Positions 1 to 11,063 of a stretch of 36,713 nt of DNA are shown here, in pieces. The notes beneath the pieces are model-generated. The model was not told the DNA's origin. It searched no databases and saw only the letters and a list, made by a program, of their open reading frames with translations. This DNA is from Saccoglossus kowalevskii (taxonomy: Eukaryota; Hemichordata; Enteropneusta; Harrimaniidae), in NCBI RefSeq assembly GCF_000003605.2, contig NW_003140812.1, positions 1,376,111 to 1,412,823 on the forward strand, written 5' to 3'. Both the position numbers and the translations under genes were made by a program. Each line of letters begins with the position of its first letter. Positions within the stretch are counted from its first letter, which is position 1.

Positions 1-309
1 TAATTTAACTATTTATATATTGTGTTGAGCAACACCAACGCGTATTAGTCCCCACGATCATTCAGTCCGATCAGCACACAGTCGTTATCTTAGTGGATAT
101 AGTGTTATAATTGCACTGGGGTTGGTATTGTTGCTAAATACCTGAGTACCCTACCCTTACAGTATGTTATCTAAATACTTGCTGTGAAAAGTTATTATTT
201 GTAAATAATGACATATAATGTGGTGTAATTATATAAATTACGACTTATAAACTAATGCATATACGGTACCACACGGAGTTCCACCACAAAACGTCAGCAG
301 TTTATCACA

Positions 310-315
310 TTTATT
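310..315 (-). terminator. AATAAA polyadenylation signal, copy A
   Basis: Minus-strand AATAAA begins 13 nt downstream of the copy A stop codon. It is a canonical hexamer but very close to the stop, so a distal site beyond the window edge is also possible. Confidence 0.5.
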
Positions 316-328
316 TATAATAATCGTT

Positions 329-451
329 CTAGTTAAAATGTAGCGCTGAATTGCCCAATATGACCAATGACCCTATACAATACCCCAATAATGACATCCA
401 GAAAAATAGCCGATCGGTGACCATGGCAACATACTTCCAGTTCTCCATCAT
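329..451 (-). CDS. copy A exon 6 (TM4 and stop)
   Basis: A 123-nt terminal exon after a CGTTTAG acceptor, phase 0. It encodes MMENWKYVAMVTDRLFFW followed by the TM4 helix, ending in HFN-stop at 329-331. The WKYVAMVxDR motif is the standard pre-TM4 signature. An AATAAA lies 13 nt past the stop. Confidence 0.92.
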   Translation of the reverse strand: MMENWKYVAMVTDRLFFWMSLLGYCIGSLVILGNSALHFN

Positions 452-2596
452 CTAAACGAAAAACAGAAAAGAACTTCTCTCAGAGACTCGATCTTGTTAA
501 TGTGTATTTGCAATTCTTTAAATTCACAGTTGCAAATTCTGTGTATATACGTCATATCTGTGGGCACTGTCACGTCACGGCTCATTTAAAGTTGTTTCAA
601 CAAAAACAAAAATTCACTGGTTCATCCAAACTAAAATGTACACCAAGAACCCCACCCTCTAGTGACAATGCGCTTCCGTGACGTCGACATGACGTAAATG
701 ATTAAAAGTACAACATGATCACTCTCCTTTGTTTGTATAGTCATTCTTTCTTTTTCTTTTTCTATTTACATTCACTGAACAAAACAATGGCCCTTTTCTC
801 TCACTTGTGCCGCATAGCTAGAGGGCGCATGTTTCAGGAAAAGTATATTGTTTTCAGAAAATCATGGTTCCCCTCCAAACAAATATTTACTTACCTACAC
901 GATGATGTAATAGAAAAATTGCTTTAAACTAGTGGTTAGCTACGAACATGAAGGAGCGATCTGTCGGATTTGGAGACTCACTTGGACGCACACAGATCAT
1001 CTGACAAGGACACCTAAACATGGTCTTCACTTAGACGCACACAGATCATTTGACAAGGACACCTAAACATGGTCTATGGTATCGTATCACTGCATGAATT
1101 TTGAAAGTATCAGTCTGGTTATACTTGTATCTAATATAAATTCACGTACATGGAGTAAGTTTCAACCTACCTCTTCCTGACTTTCTTCAGTTTCAACAGA
1201 ACTCCGCAAATAATGGGCATCATCAAACAACTTGTTGAGCAGTTCCATCTTGTTGCCATCGCTACGTGTAACTTCTTGATCATCACACTTGTTCATAGTC
1301 TCCTCTAAACGTACAATGGCAAGCATGGTTTCTGTGTTGCCGTGGTGATCAGTATGATTTGCATAAATCTGCGCACAGCCTGCCGGCGATACCAATGGTT
1401 TCAGAAACATTAGTTTTGGGAGGTACCTGAAGAATACCTTTCGCATGAACGGACTCATGCTCTGCATGTGCCGTGGTCGATGGTGCAGTCGCAGCACGAA
1501 TATCGCCACGGTGATGGAGAACGCTACATGACACGTGTTAAAAAGAAGGTAGCGACCGATCAGTGGGACGCTGTCCGAGCTTGCCGGCAACATTTCCGCG
1601 ACCATCAGAGTAAAAACCGACATGGCTATTAGGATTGATACGCCAAACGACATTTTCTCACCCGAGTCTGACGGTAAGAAGAATAACAATAAAGTCAGCA
1701 GTGCCATAATGATGGCAGGAATTATTATGTTGACGATATAAAACAGGGGCTTCCTCCGTAATACAAGGGTATAAACCACCTTGTCCCACGTGACCAAATC
1801 GTCATCCGAATAATGGTAGTCCATTTCAACTGTGGAATTGATGATAATCCATTCGGAATTCGGAGCTAGCATGGAAATTGTTACTTTGTTGTTTAGTGGA
1901 TTCAGTGTTAACATATCGGTAGTGTATTCCCACGGTCCGAACACCAATTCGCATTTCTGGACATCAAAAGGGAAAAATTCGATGTCGATCGGACAGGGCG
2001 TTTCAAAGATTGCAGGCGGTGAGTATTGGATTACGCCCTCTGAAGTTACGGGAACCCTTTCTGTTTTAAGAATATAACTGTCATGGTTGGCACTGAAAAA
2101 ATAAACATACTGTAGATGCATTAATTATTCACCGGGTTTTAACTTATGCTAAATTAAATTTACGTGAACATATAAAATAACAATAAAACTCAGTGTTTCT
2201 TTTACAAATTCGTGAAATTAAAATACAGTGATTATGCACAAAACATTAAAATAGCGAAATTAAACGTCAGTGAAAATAAATGGTTTTACAGTATTAATTT
2301 TAAAATATGTAATAAATATGCATTGCATAATTAAAAATGATAAATATGGTGGCGCTATATTTTATATTATAATGTTGGTTCTACACTTATACACGCATAT
2401 TCATCGTCAATTAAATGTGTAACTATTATGTTAATACCTATTTTGTATAACGACACCAGGGTTCCATATCCAGCTTGTAGGTACGATAACTGTACTCAGA
2501 TTACCATAGTCGGATGGATTCCACTGTAGATGCTCGTCTTTCCATTGCTGTCGTGAAAACACAAAACAATTGATTGGTTGGTTGGTTGGTTAATTG

Positions 2597-2649
<53 letters not shown>

Positions 2650-5600
2650 GAATGCCTGACCGTTCTTACCTGGATTAGCCAACAGCTTGTTTTCAGTAGT
2701 TGATGTCTTTCGTTCTAAAACAAATATAGCTATATTATGAATTCAAGTAGCCTCGATCTATGTATATATACGTGTAACATCTTTTCTAGTTTCCTTTTCA
2801 CTTTTCAGGAATCGTGGCTGTTCTTACTTTCTGTTGTGACATATAAATTAATCTTGGCGCTGTTTTATTATTATGCCCAATTTCATACATATGTTAAAAA
2901 TAGAAATAAATATTTGACATGCGCATGCAATATCGAAATTATATGTAAATTGTACGTATAATTCCGGACAGAAAATCAATAATATTAATAATGGGCATTA
3001 TAATACTGATTTCAGGTATTTGATATTTGCACACTGCTCATAATGTGAAATCATTCACAGACAAAAAAAACACCAGCATATTGCAACGATTCCAGCAAAT
3101 TAGTTGTCATCAGTCGCAGGGCTTGTGTCCATTGCAAGGGACATTCCGTAACAATTCAATGAGAAATTGATCTGTCTCTAATTCTAATTTGTATTCAAAA
3201 TGCAGTGCAATTCATATATACATCAATCACTCACTTATTTGACCAGGAAATGCAAGTGTGTGTTTGTGCTGAAAAAAACATCGAAATTAGACATTTCTTG
3301 GGTCTCGGCTATTTACAGGTGAATTTTGTTCAAACTTGGTACATACATAATTATGGAACCTTAATGAAGGTCAATTTGGTTTTCACATGAATGAATACTG
3401 TTCGTAAGCAATATCTGACATGCCCTAACTGATAATGTTCAACCTTTATATATATGCACAGTATTAGTTTGATGATCAGATTCAAGAATTGCAATGTCAA
3501 TCATTTTAATATTAAAAAAGTCATTATAATCAAGCATCAGCTTCTGGATCAATATCTCTGACATGTTTTATGCTCAAACTACTGTATATTGAATATTATG
3601 GTATACACTAATGAAACATCACTAAGGAAACCCCGATGAAATATGTAGGGCAGCGCGCGTTTAACGGGACATTTAAACTCAAAGTTTCTTGGAATTAGTA
3701 ATACAATTCTCATCAATGCTATTTAGCGTAGGTATATATCGGGAATGAATCACAGTCTGCATACTACAAGTGACGTGGAGACATACTACAGACGGCAAAT
3801 CTGGAAGCTGAATCCATAATACACGAAATGAACATCCGTTAACGTCTACGCACAATTATGTCATAAGTGATATGGTGATGGACAAGTGATATTAAAACTG
3901 TCGCTGGGTATATAAAAACTAATAAATGTGGCAATCTAAGCACAGTTACCCGTAATCATTTCTTCGATTAACAACTGTTTACACTCCATTAAACCTTATC
4001 AATTTCAGATTATGTACATAGCAACATTCATTGGAAATGTTAATTTATCACAGGCAGTGCGCGTGTTAGTGTTCATTACATCAAATTGGATATAGCTTAA
4101 TGCCTCAGTAATTTAGTAATGTGTCATTTTCCACGCGCATACGGTAAAACAATCCTTTCCATTGGATTTCATGGGACATTTGATTGTTTTTGGATGTTGA
4201 AGCTTAGTATAGGTCTCCCTCATTTATTTTTAAAGAGACGCTGCCCATCCAAGGTTTTGCATCATTAGATTCCATGGGATATTGTTGTTTTAATTTGCAA
4301 GTTTTTACCTTTTCCCAATATCCTGTTAGATTAGACTACAATAAGTCACACCATTAACCGCGTAATTTTGTTGACTACTACAGGAAGTTTTGATTGCCAT
4401 CTCTATCCATGGGGAAATTTAATTACTGACCAACAGCAAAGAAAGAGAATTCTATCGGTACCCGAGGGAGTCCAGTGATTAAATTAGTCACGATTAATGT
4501 AGAGATGATAAGTATTGTGTACATGTCCTGTCCTAAATCTATTACCTTTGATGTCAAGTACGTAATTATATTAAACAATCATACTGGCGTTATTTGTTCC
4601 TTGACATTTGATGACGCGAGGTTCACAATAAGATGTACGCCGCCGTGTCATGGTTATGTGGCATTTGTGCCCTGATCATAAATATCCCTTGCTCTTCATT
4701 TTATCAAGTTATGCAGTCATGGTTAATCTAACCATCATGGATTTATTCATAACAGGTAACAATCTTCTCAACATTACTAATGTTATATGTAAACAAAGAG
4801 TTATAATATGAATGTACGCCATGCTGGGTGTTAAGCGACGGAGATCTCACGCGAATTGAAGAAGAGTCGCGCGAATCTCTAGATGATATCAAAATTGCAC
4901 GACAAACATACATTTCTTGAAATACGTATGCAAATGAGTGAACATATGGGTAGTGACTTATTCATTTTTTTAATGTAATTTTTAGTGTCCATACGTAAAT
5001 ATTATTGATTTCTGATTATATATATGTAATATTATTGGTGCATTATACCATTAATATTGCTAACTCTCAATGTTTTCAATGTGTTTTAGCAATTACCCTA
5101 CACGATATGTTAGACGTAAATTATGCAACCACTTATGTTAAGTCATAACATATCTTATAACATCAACAGAAATTATTTCTTACCACATCTAAAAGTAACG
5201 TGACGACAAGGCCCACTATCAGTATAACCGCCCGATCATGTCGAATAGGTCGGGCATGTTTACTGTAATTGGCGAAGAGGTCTGTCTGTAACCGTTGCTC
5301 AATTCCGAATCCATTCAGACCTGCACGAACAGAAGTGAACTGATGAGGTTAATGAACTCTGATAGATCGTATACGTAACTGAGTCTTGAGATTTCGTTGA
5401 GAATAAGACAGCCACGAGACTTGTGCTTTGCCCTCCCCGAAATAGTTTGTCAATCTATGACGCCATCGCGCCAACTGCGCCCCACCCCCTGCCTTGGAAA
5501 GACTGGAATACTATTTCAAGGCAAAACCAATAAGATATATTAATATATGTTACGAGGAGTTTCAACATTTCAATTTTCAGTGTCCCAAAGCATGCCGAAC

Positions 5601-5741
5601 AGATATTACCAACTTATCGATTGACCACATTATACAAGCGATAATACTATACATGTATAACAATGTGCACATGACGTAAGAAAAGTACTTACTTGAATAC
5701 ATGAGTGACATAACAACCAAAACATAGACACACTGAACCAT
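329..5741 (-). CDS. nicotinic acetylcholine receptor-like subunit, copy A (six exons, complete)
   Basis: Cys-loop ligand-gated cation channel subunit acting in the plasma membrane as part of a pentamer. CDS = complement of 5741-5693, 5320-5184, 2714-2670, 2547-2438, 2092-1171, 451-329: 1386 nt, 461 aa, all junctions GT-AG and in frame. Visible: signal peptide (1-17), extracellular domain, Cys-loop C147-C161 with 13 residues between and the FPFD motif, loop B FGPWEY, TM1 about 230-254, GEK filter and TM2 about 258-280, TM3 about 292-315, short cytoplasmic loop, TM4 about 434-455. GEK predicts cation selectivity. Exon 3 is 45 bp and exon 4 is 110 bp, the classic nAChR sizes. The loop D Trp is kept (QW of QWKDE), but loop C has no vicinal cysteines, WxPD reads WNPG and the loop A Tyr is absent, so it is a non-alpha-type subunit that probably needs partners. 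Same strand as copy B 5.2 kb away: a tandem duplicate. Agonist is unknown. Confidence 0.93.
452..1170 (-). other. copy A intron 5 (719 bp)
   Basis: Separates the cytoplasmic-loop exon from the TM4 exon. It contains a 49-bp-period direct repeat (979-1074) and one GAGGGCGC motif at 820-828. No coding content seen. Confidence 0.8.
979..1074. repeat. two-copy direct repeat, 49-bp period
   Basis: Copies at about 979-1025 and 1028-1074 share the run from CACTT[AG]GACGCACACAG to ACCTAAACATGGTC, with two mismatches. A local tandem duplication inside copy A intron 5. Confidence 0.85.
1171..2092 (-). CDS. copy A exon 5 (Cys-loop, TM1-TM3, cytoplasmic loop)
   Basis: A 922-nt exon encoding residues 115-421. 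Acceptor TTTTTTCAG|T, donor GAAGAG|GTAGGT. It holds the PPAIFETPC Cys-loop start, the FPFDVQKC end, three membrane helices and about 110 residues of cytoplasmic loop. It ends in an amphipathic stretch (KLFDDAHYLRSSVE) like the MA helix of nAChRs. Confidence 0.95.
2108..2293. mobile_element. TA-flanked MITE, copy 1 (CTGTA...TACAG ends)
   Basis: Begins TA-CTGTAGATGC...AATTATTCACCGGGTTTTAA and ends GGTTTTACAG-TA. Both ends match the element at 20514-20730, and both are bounded by TA as in Tc1/mariner-type insertions. About 186 bp, no coding capacity. It lies in intron 4 of receptor copy A, its left end 15 bp from the exon 5 acceptor. Confidence 0.7.
2438..2547 (-). CDS. copy A exon 4 (110 bp, loop D/loop A)
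   Basis: Exactly 110 bp, the conserved nAChR exon 4 size. It encodes residues 78-113 with QWKDEHLQWNPSDYGN (loop D Trp, NLS sequon) and WIWNPGVVIQN, then two bases that complete Ser114 with exon 5. The canonical WxPD reads WNPG. Nearly all of this exon matches copy B at nucleotide level (see findings). Confidence 0.93.
2571..2649. repeat. (GATT)n / (TTGG)n tetranucleotide microsatellite
   Basis: A short TTGG run, then about 15 GATT units. It takes up about two thirds of the 122-bp intron 3 of copy A. The same intron of copy B also carries GATT-type and ATTC-type repeats. Confidence 0.95.
2670..2714 (-). CDS. copy A exon 3 (45-bp micro-exon)
   Basis: Exactly 45 bp, the size of the conserved nAChR exon 3, phase 0 at both ends. 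It encodes NERHQLLKTSCWLIQ (residues 63-77). Acceptor TTTTAG, donor CAG|GTAAGAA. It is too short to be seen as an open frame and was found by family exon structure. Confidence 0.9.
2715..5183 (-). other. copy A intron 2 (2469 bp)
   Basis: AT-rich intron between exons 2 and 3, the longest of the gene. Its length parallels that of copy B intron 2 (2744 bp). I see no exon, RNA gene or clear transposon in it. Confidence 0.75.
5184..5320 (-). CDS. copy A exon 2 (N-terminal helix and first beta strand)
   Basis: A 137-nt exon with acceptor GTGCAG and donor GTG|GTAAGAA, phase 1 in and phase 0 out. It encodes residues 18-62, beginning LNGFGIEQRLQTDLF with the NYS glycosylation sequon and ending LLLDV, the usual nAChR exon 2 content. 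The copy B counterpart has the same length. Confidence 0.9.
5693..5741 (-). CDS. copy A exon 1 (signal peptide)
   Basis: The 49-nt exon encodes M-V-Q-C then a hydrophobic stretch (VYVLVVMSLMYS), a typical short signal peptide. It ends in phase 1 at a strong donor (A|GTAAGTA); the last A joins GT of exon 2 to give Ser17. The start was chosen because it is the only Met that opens a hydrophobic leader with a phase-1 donor matching exon 2, the same structure as copy B. Confidence 0.85.
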
Positions 5742-5837
5742 TGTCGTGATGGGAAAAGAACTTCTCGTAAAACGTCTCTGTGAAAATGTGTTGCTGAGTT
5801 TGTAAAAGAATATTTCAATAGTAGTATATGTGGTGTA

Positions 5838-5853
5838 TATATATATATATATA
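5838..5853 (-). promoter_or_regulatory. (TA)n tract upstream of copy A start
   Basis: An alternating TA run about 100 bp upstream of the copy A ATG. It could serve as a TATA element or be a plain dinucleotide repeat. There is no direct evidence for a transcription start here. Confidence 0.2.
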
Positions 5854-8800
5854 ACCACTGACAGGAAGTGACATCAATACTTGCCAAGGCAAAATAAACT
5901 GACATCAATGAGCCTAACAATTCCAGTTGTTGAGTGTATCTATTTAAATAACCATCTATTTTCGTGTGAATTTAAACATGGACGTATTTTCTATAAACCT
6001 GTTATCTATGTTTGCAATGCATTCGATTAATAAGACAATGCATTTCAATGTTTCTATTTTCTTTTCTGGAATCTAACTCAATTAAGAATGTTAACTCAAC
6101 AATAATGACAATTTCGCCATTAATTAAAAATCAAACTTTGTTGGCGGCATAAATATAAATGGAAAATAATTATGATATTTTAACAAGCAAAACCGAATAA
6201 TTTAAACTTATGGTAGTCAAACTCGAATTGTGGTACTTAAATAAATCCATACATTTTATTTTTATTTTTCATATTAAGAATTTTGATCTAGATCTTTAGT
6301 CATTAGAAATAATGTAAATTTGTTCCAAAATTCCTGGAAAAAATACGGATATTTCTCTACAGCAATTGTGAATATTGGTGTCCATACATTCTATTGATAA
6401 TCTCGACAGTATATTGACATTGGTGTTCGATAATATGTGTTCCATGCTTGTCTCTAATATTTCATATTTATTAAATAGATAATTAGTAACCCCATGAGCA
6501 TATTGTGTATATCTGTAGTATATACTACTTTATCTTGACAATACACAATACACGTTGGTGTTATATAATTATAAACTTATTCGATACATTCAATACTTTA
6601 TAACCCCCCCCCCAAACATAGCACGTTGAATGTTGTACGAAGCAAAACGCTATCCGTAATATATTGTGTTACTATTTTAACTATGCGTTTAATTATAATA
6701 AATATTGAAAATTGATATTGATCATTTATAAAAACGGAATAAAGCGGAAAACACTATACTGAATACCGAAGGCGTTATCAAATCGATAACGTACCGATCC
6801 TCTCTGCGGTTATAGCCGCGAATACAATATCTCATGTAAATAAGCGTAACTTATTAACTGACGCAGTTCCCATTTTCACTTTCTAATTTATAGATTAAAG
6901 ATAATTTATTTTGACATATTTATATTTATATGAGTGATCACGGTTGCGATAACAAACAGAACAAATTCAACTATGAATATATTTACCTGGGAAAATATTC
7001 CTATTATCAGATATCGAATAGGCTATAGAAATCCCGCTATAGAAAACGAAACAAAACTACAAATATTATTACAAGACAAGTCTAGATCGTTACCATCTCG
7101 TACGCGAGAAGTGATTTCTGGTACACCAACTGGACCCTACCTCTACGAAGCAACACAGGACATCGCACAACAACGAAGAGCAAAGAACGTTCATTAAGAG
7201 TGAAACTTACAGTCGATCACGGTCTGCCTCTTCCTGGATACTCTGTGCGTGGCAGGTCACTCTGAGATTACTCAGAACTAAAGAAATATAATTATCGCCT
7301 GTCAACGAGCTCCTAGCTATCAGTGGCTGTCACGCCGATAATGAATACGTCACCGTGACAGCGACAACTGACGCCGCGGCGATCTTTGTAAATTTCATAA
7401 TGGGATTAGTACATACAGCGCGTATTTGATAATAGTGCCACAAAAGACGCTGCGCTGACGGGCAAAATACGCCCTCAAATATGAGAAACTGATTGATTGT
7501 GTTGTTTTCGATTATAGTCATATATTACACAGTCGGGCTTTATATTATCGCTTATTATTGATACCTATCTTACAATAAAAAGAGTACATGTAAGGAGAAT
7601 AACAAATATATATATATACATGTATATCATGCACCATGTTTTGATTAAATGTATAAAATGGTCATAATTTAAATGTAGGGTACATGATGGACAGCATTCA
7701 TTATATTGCACACTGCAATAAAGTACGTGTAATTGTGGTAATGTGTCCAATTCTAATTTTTTTAAAACACCAATTTGTTGTTATGTTAATCATCGAAAAG
7801 AAATACAATTTATTTGTAACAATTAAATTATCAGATTTTACTGAAAGTGAAAACGTAAGGAAGACACTAGAATATTTTTGCCCGATAATCTGAAAATTCA
7901 CTTCCAATTTATTTTGTTTTTTTTTTCTTTGGTTTAATAATAAAATTCATGTCATGTTGATGTTTTTTTTTATTGGCGGGGAGGATCTTTACATTGTTCG
8001 AAATCTTACAATTTGATAGATTGCTTCAATACCCTATGCCGTGGATATTTATGAAATCCAAAATATAGTTTATTGATTTATTTGTAATATTAGTAAGTTT
8101 GAATATAAATTTTAAGTTCAGAATGCATATGCATTATTGTATATAATCGATTCAATATCATTATTTATTTTCTTTAGCAGATTTAACCAGTTTAGACAAC
8201 TTCGTGAATGTTCTATACAATTCAGAGTAACTTGATTTGTAAGTCGCATTAATCAATATATTTCATTATGACCATGACATTGTGCCGAGTCAAATATTCC
8301 TTTTTATTAATTAATTTCCATGACAAAAAATAAAGAAATGCATTTACTTCTAAAATATCATGATTCACGAAAGCTATTCAAAAGACAGTGATTTAATGAA
8401 TGAACAGTGATAAAATGCCAGTGAAGGCTCCCCTGAGATATGCGCACCTGATTAAAAATGTATGATGAAGGACATGTTGTGTTTAATAGTAAAACTGACA
8501 GAAATTTGAAATATGCTACTCTAGGTATAGCAACTAACGAAATAAAAGTGGTCGTTTTTATGGCACTGTGAAATCATAAAAACAGATAATTCATCAGTTA
8601 CAGTATATAACGTAAATTATACACCGACAAAGTGAATGGCAGCGCGAATCGCCATTCAGCAGCTGTGTAATAGCTGGCGATTTCCGGGAGTATTGAGACA
8701 AGTCATAGTGCTACTGACTATAATTCTCCACTGCAAACTTTGGGCCTGTTTAAACCTACGTTACATGAAATATAAACAAATATCGAATGAAATACAGTAT

Positions 8801-9382
8801 TAATAAGGTAAACTGTGTACGTTGCTGGCCAGCCACCACCAATAATGACTACGTATTCACTAACTATATAATATTATTATAATACGTGAATTTATTTGGT
8901 ATGACAGACAATACGTACTTTATCTATGGTATCAACATGGCTCTGTATTTAATATATTGTTGGACAGTCAGTAAAAGGTCGTGTGTCATATACAAAACTT
9001 GCATAACATTCAGCAAACTTGAAGTCAGCATGTGCTTGTCTTGTCCTGACTGTGTTGAATACTACTGTAGAAAAGATACATGTGGAGTGACAGTCAGTAG
9101 CTCAGAATCATCGATCAACTGTCGGACACGCGATGTACTGATACGTCATTTGGAGCATTGGTATGTCGCGTGACGCATGTTAAAACTGTTCATGTTAAAT
9201 GGAACTTAGTAACACAAACGCATTGAATTCTAGTTCAAAAACTAAGCATATTTATTTAAAAGTAACTTCACAAGAAAATACGTTAAATTTATTGAATTAA
9301 TACGTACACAAATTACAATATATAATCATTGAAACAAACTATTTCCATCATCGTGACTTCGGTGGTGAAATAACATAACTCT

Positions 9383-9493
9383 GTAGTGTAATGTAGTGTA
9401 GTGTAGTGTAGTGTAGTGTAGTGTAGTGTAGTGTAGTGTAGTGTAGTGTAGTGTAGTGTAGTGTAGTGTAGTGTAGTGTAGTGTAGTGTAGTG
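9383..9493. repeat. (GTGTA)n pentanucleotide microsatellite
   Basis: About 20 near-perfect GTGTA units. On the minus strand a 5-bp unit reads as an endless LHYTT repeat in open frames, which are artefacts. Confidence 0.97.
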
Positions 9494-10231
9494 GCAGCCA
9501 TTTTATGACGTCTGTGTTTTTATGCAAATTGGAGAACATGCTTTTATTAAAAATTCAGAAATGAATGGTATTTGACATGTTCATCTATTGTTATATTTAT
9601 TATGAACTATTGATTGAAAGGCAAAATATGGCATAAAAGTAATTAGTATGGCTGCCTTTAATAATATGTGACCCTACACACTGCGGGTTAAATGTTGAAT
9701 ATCTTGTTAGCTACAAGTGATATCGGAGGGATCTTCAGAAAATTTTTTTTTAATCAGAGCACTTTTAGCACACATACATTTATTAGACCAACCTACAATT
9801 TAATCAATTTTTTTGTTTCTTGAATAAAACAACAACAAGGAAAATCATATTCAACGAATGTATTATACATCACAAAGCAATAACGCATTTCGCGAATCAT
9901 TTACCAGGAAGATTCGATTTTAGAAATAGAAAGCAAACGAATACCCGAAAGCAACGTATTTAACGTGGAATTTGTCCACCAGGTTTGCTTTGTATTACTA
10001 AATAAATATAAAGTTATATATTTTAATATAATTTTGGTTGATAGAAAATATCATATTGAACATGAATTCTACATATCATGTTACACAGGTGATTTCCCAT
10101 GGGATCAATTACACTGTCTGATGTGTACCGCAGGTTTCTTCATGATTCGGAATGACATACTGTGGGTGGTGCATGTGGAGAAGTATGAGCCCACTTAAAA
10201 CAACTGATACAACATGTTCCGTAACTTTTGT

Positions 10232-10364
10232 TTAAAGGGCGACAGTCGTCGTGCCGCGTCCTGTTCGATATGGGACTCATAGCGACGTATACAACGCGTG
10301 TGAAATACATTGTTTATTTACATGAAATTCGAACACGCGCTGCGCGACGACCACCGCGCTTTAA
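10232..10364 (+). mobile_element. TTAA-flanked MITE, copy 1
   Basis: Flanked by TTAA on both sides, with about 35-bp imperfect terminal inverted repeats (GGCGACAGTCGTCGTGCCGC at the left, the inverse form GCGCGACGACCACCGC at the right). A second, highly similar copy lies inverted at 33257-33395. TTAA target duplication is the hallmark of piggyBac-type elements; family assignment is inference. Confidence 0.75.
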
Positions 10365-10943
10365 CGATATACGGTTGGGTATGTTATTTCTACTTCGATA
10401 ACCTTTGACTGAGTCGGAAGAATAATAACGTTCATTTAAAAGACGATATCACTCACACATACATTAATATATGAATGACCAAAACAAATCAAAATAATTT
10501 TTATATGACATTGACACATATCATAAACAATTTGACATATTTCACTCCACATTTCAGCGCTTGTTTTGTAATTCTAGTATATATAAATATTTACAATGGT
10601 TATGTAAAATTAAAAATGGCCGTGTTGACCAAACTGTTTGCACCGTTGGTTTTACGTGTATAAATATATACTGATGCATATTACTGTATTAAGTCTAGAG
10701 ACACAACATTACATAATAATTACAGAGACAAATAGTGTTTTCATCACAATATCGCTAGCAATTTACTAGTAGTGTTGTCGTGTCATTTCATCGGCGTTCC
10801 CTCTTGATTACCGATCTACTATAGGAATGACAGGACGACTACTCACACGGAGATTGGCAGTTGGTGTTTGGCTTCCATAAATAGTAACAAACGTATATCG
10901 TAGTTATCAAACATGGTAGATATAAGAGAACCGCAGTATGTCT

Positions 10944-11063
10944 TTATTGATACGCATCAGGATTGCCAAACATAACCAGTGTTCCGATGCAATAAATCAA
11001 CAACGATATCCAGAAAAACAACCAATCTGTAACCATGGCAACGTACCTCCACTTCTCCAACAT
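10944..11063 (-). CDS. copy B exon 6 (TM4 and stop)
   Basis: A 120-nt exon after a TTTTCTTAG acceptor. It encodes MLEKWRYVAMVTDWLFFW then TM4, ending AYQ-stop. An AATAAA hexamer overlaps the stop codon, but is too close to act as the polyadenylation signal for this stop with confidence. Confidence 0.92.
   Translation of the reverse strand: MLEKWRYVAMVTDWLFFWISLLIYCIGTLVMFGNPDAYQ

Larger units (their letters stand above)
5742..10943. other. intergenic region between the two receptor genes
   Basis: 5.2 kb of AT-rich DNA. Recognisable content: a C-tract near 6604, TACATGTA octamers at 5650 (just inside copy A intron 1), 7585 and 7617, a small inverted repeat at 8634-8657, the pentanucleotide satellite at 9383-9493, a TTAA-flanked MITE at 10232-10364 and a TACTAGTA at 10764. 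A 22-codon hydrophobic minus-strand frame lies at 7330-7398. No convincing gene. Confidence 0.7.

Noticed and set aside
1832-2077. Plus-strand frame antisense to receptor exon 5
   Set aside because: Shadow of the minus-strand exon, which has clear family motifs.
9313-9539. Two overlapping minus-strand open frames rich in LHYTT
   Set aside because: They are translations of the GTGTA pentanucleotide microsatellite, which is open in any frame lacking a stop.
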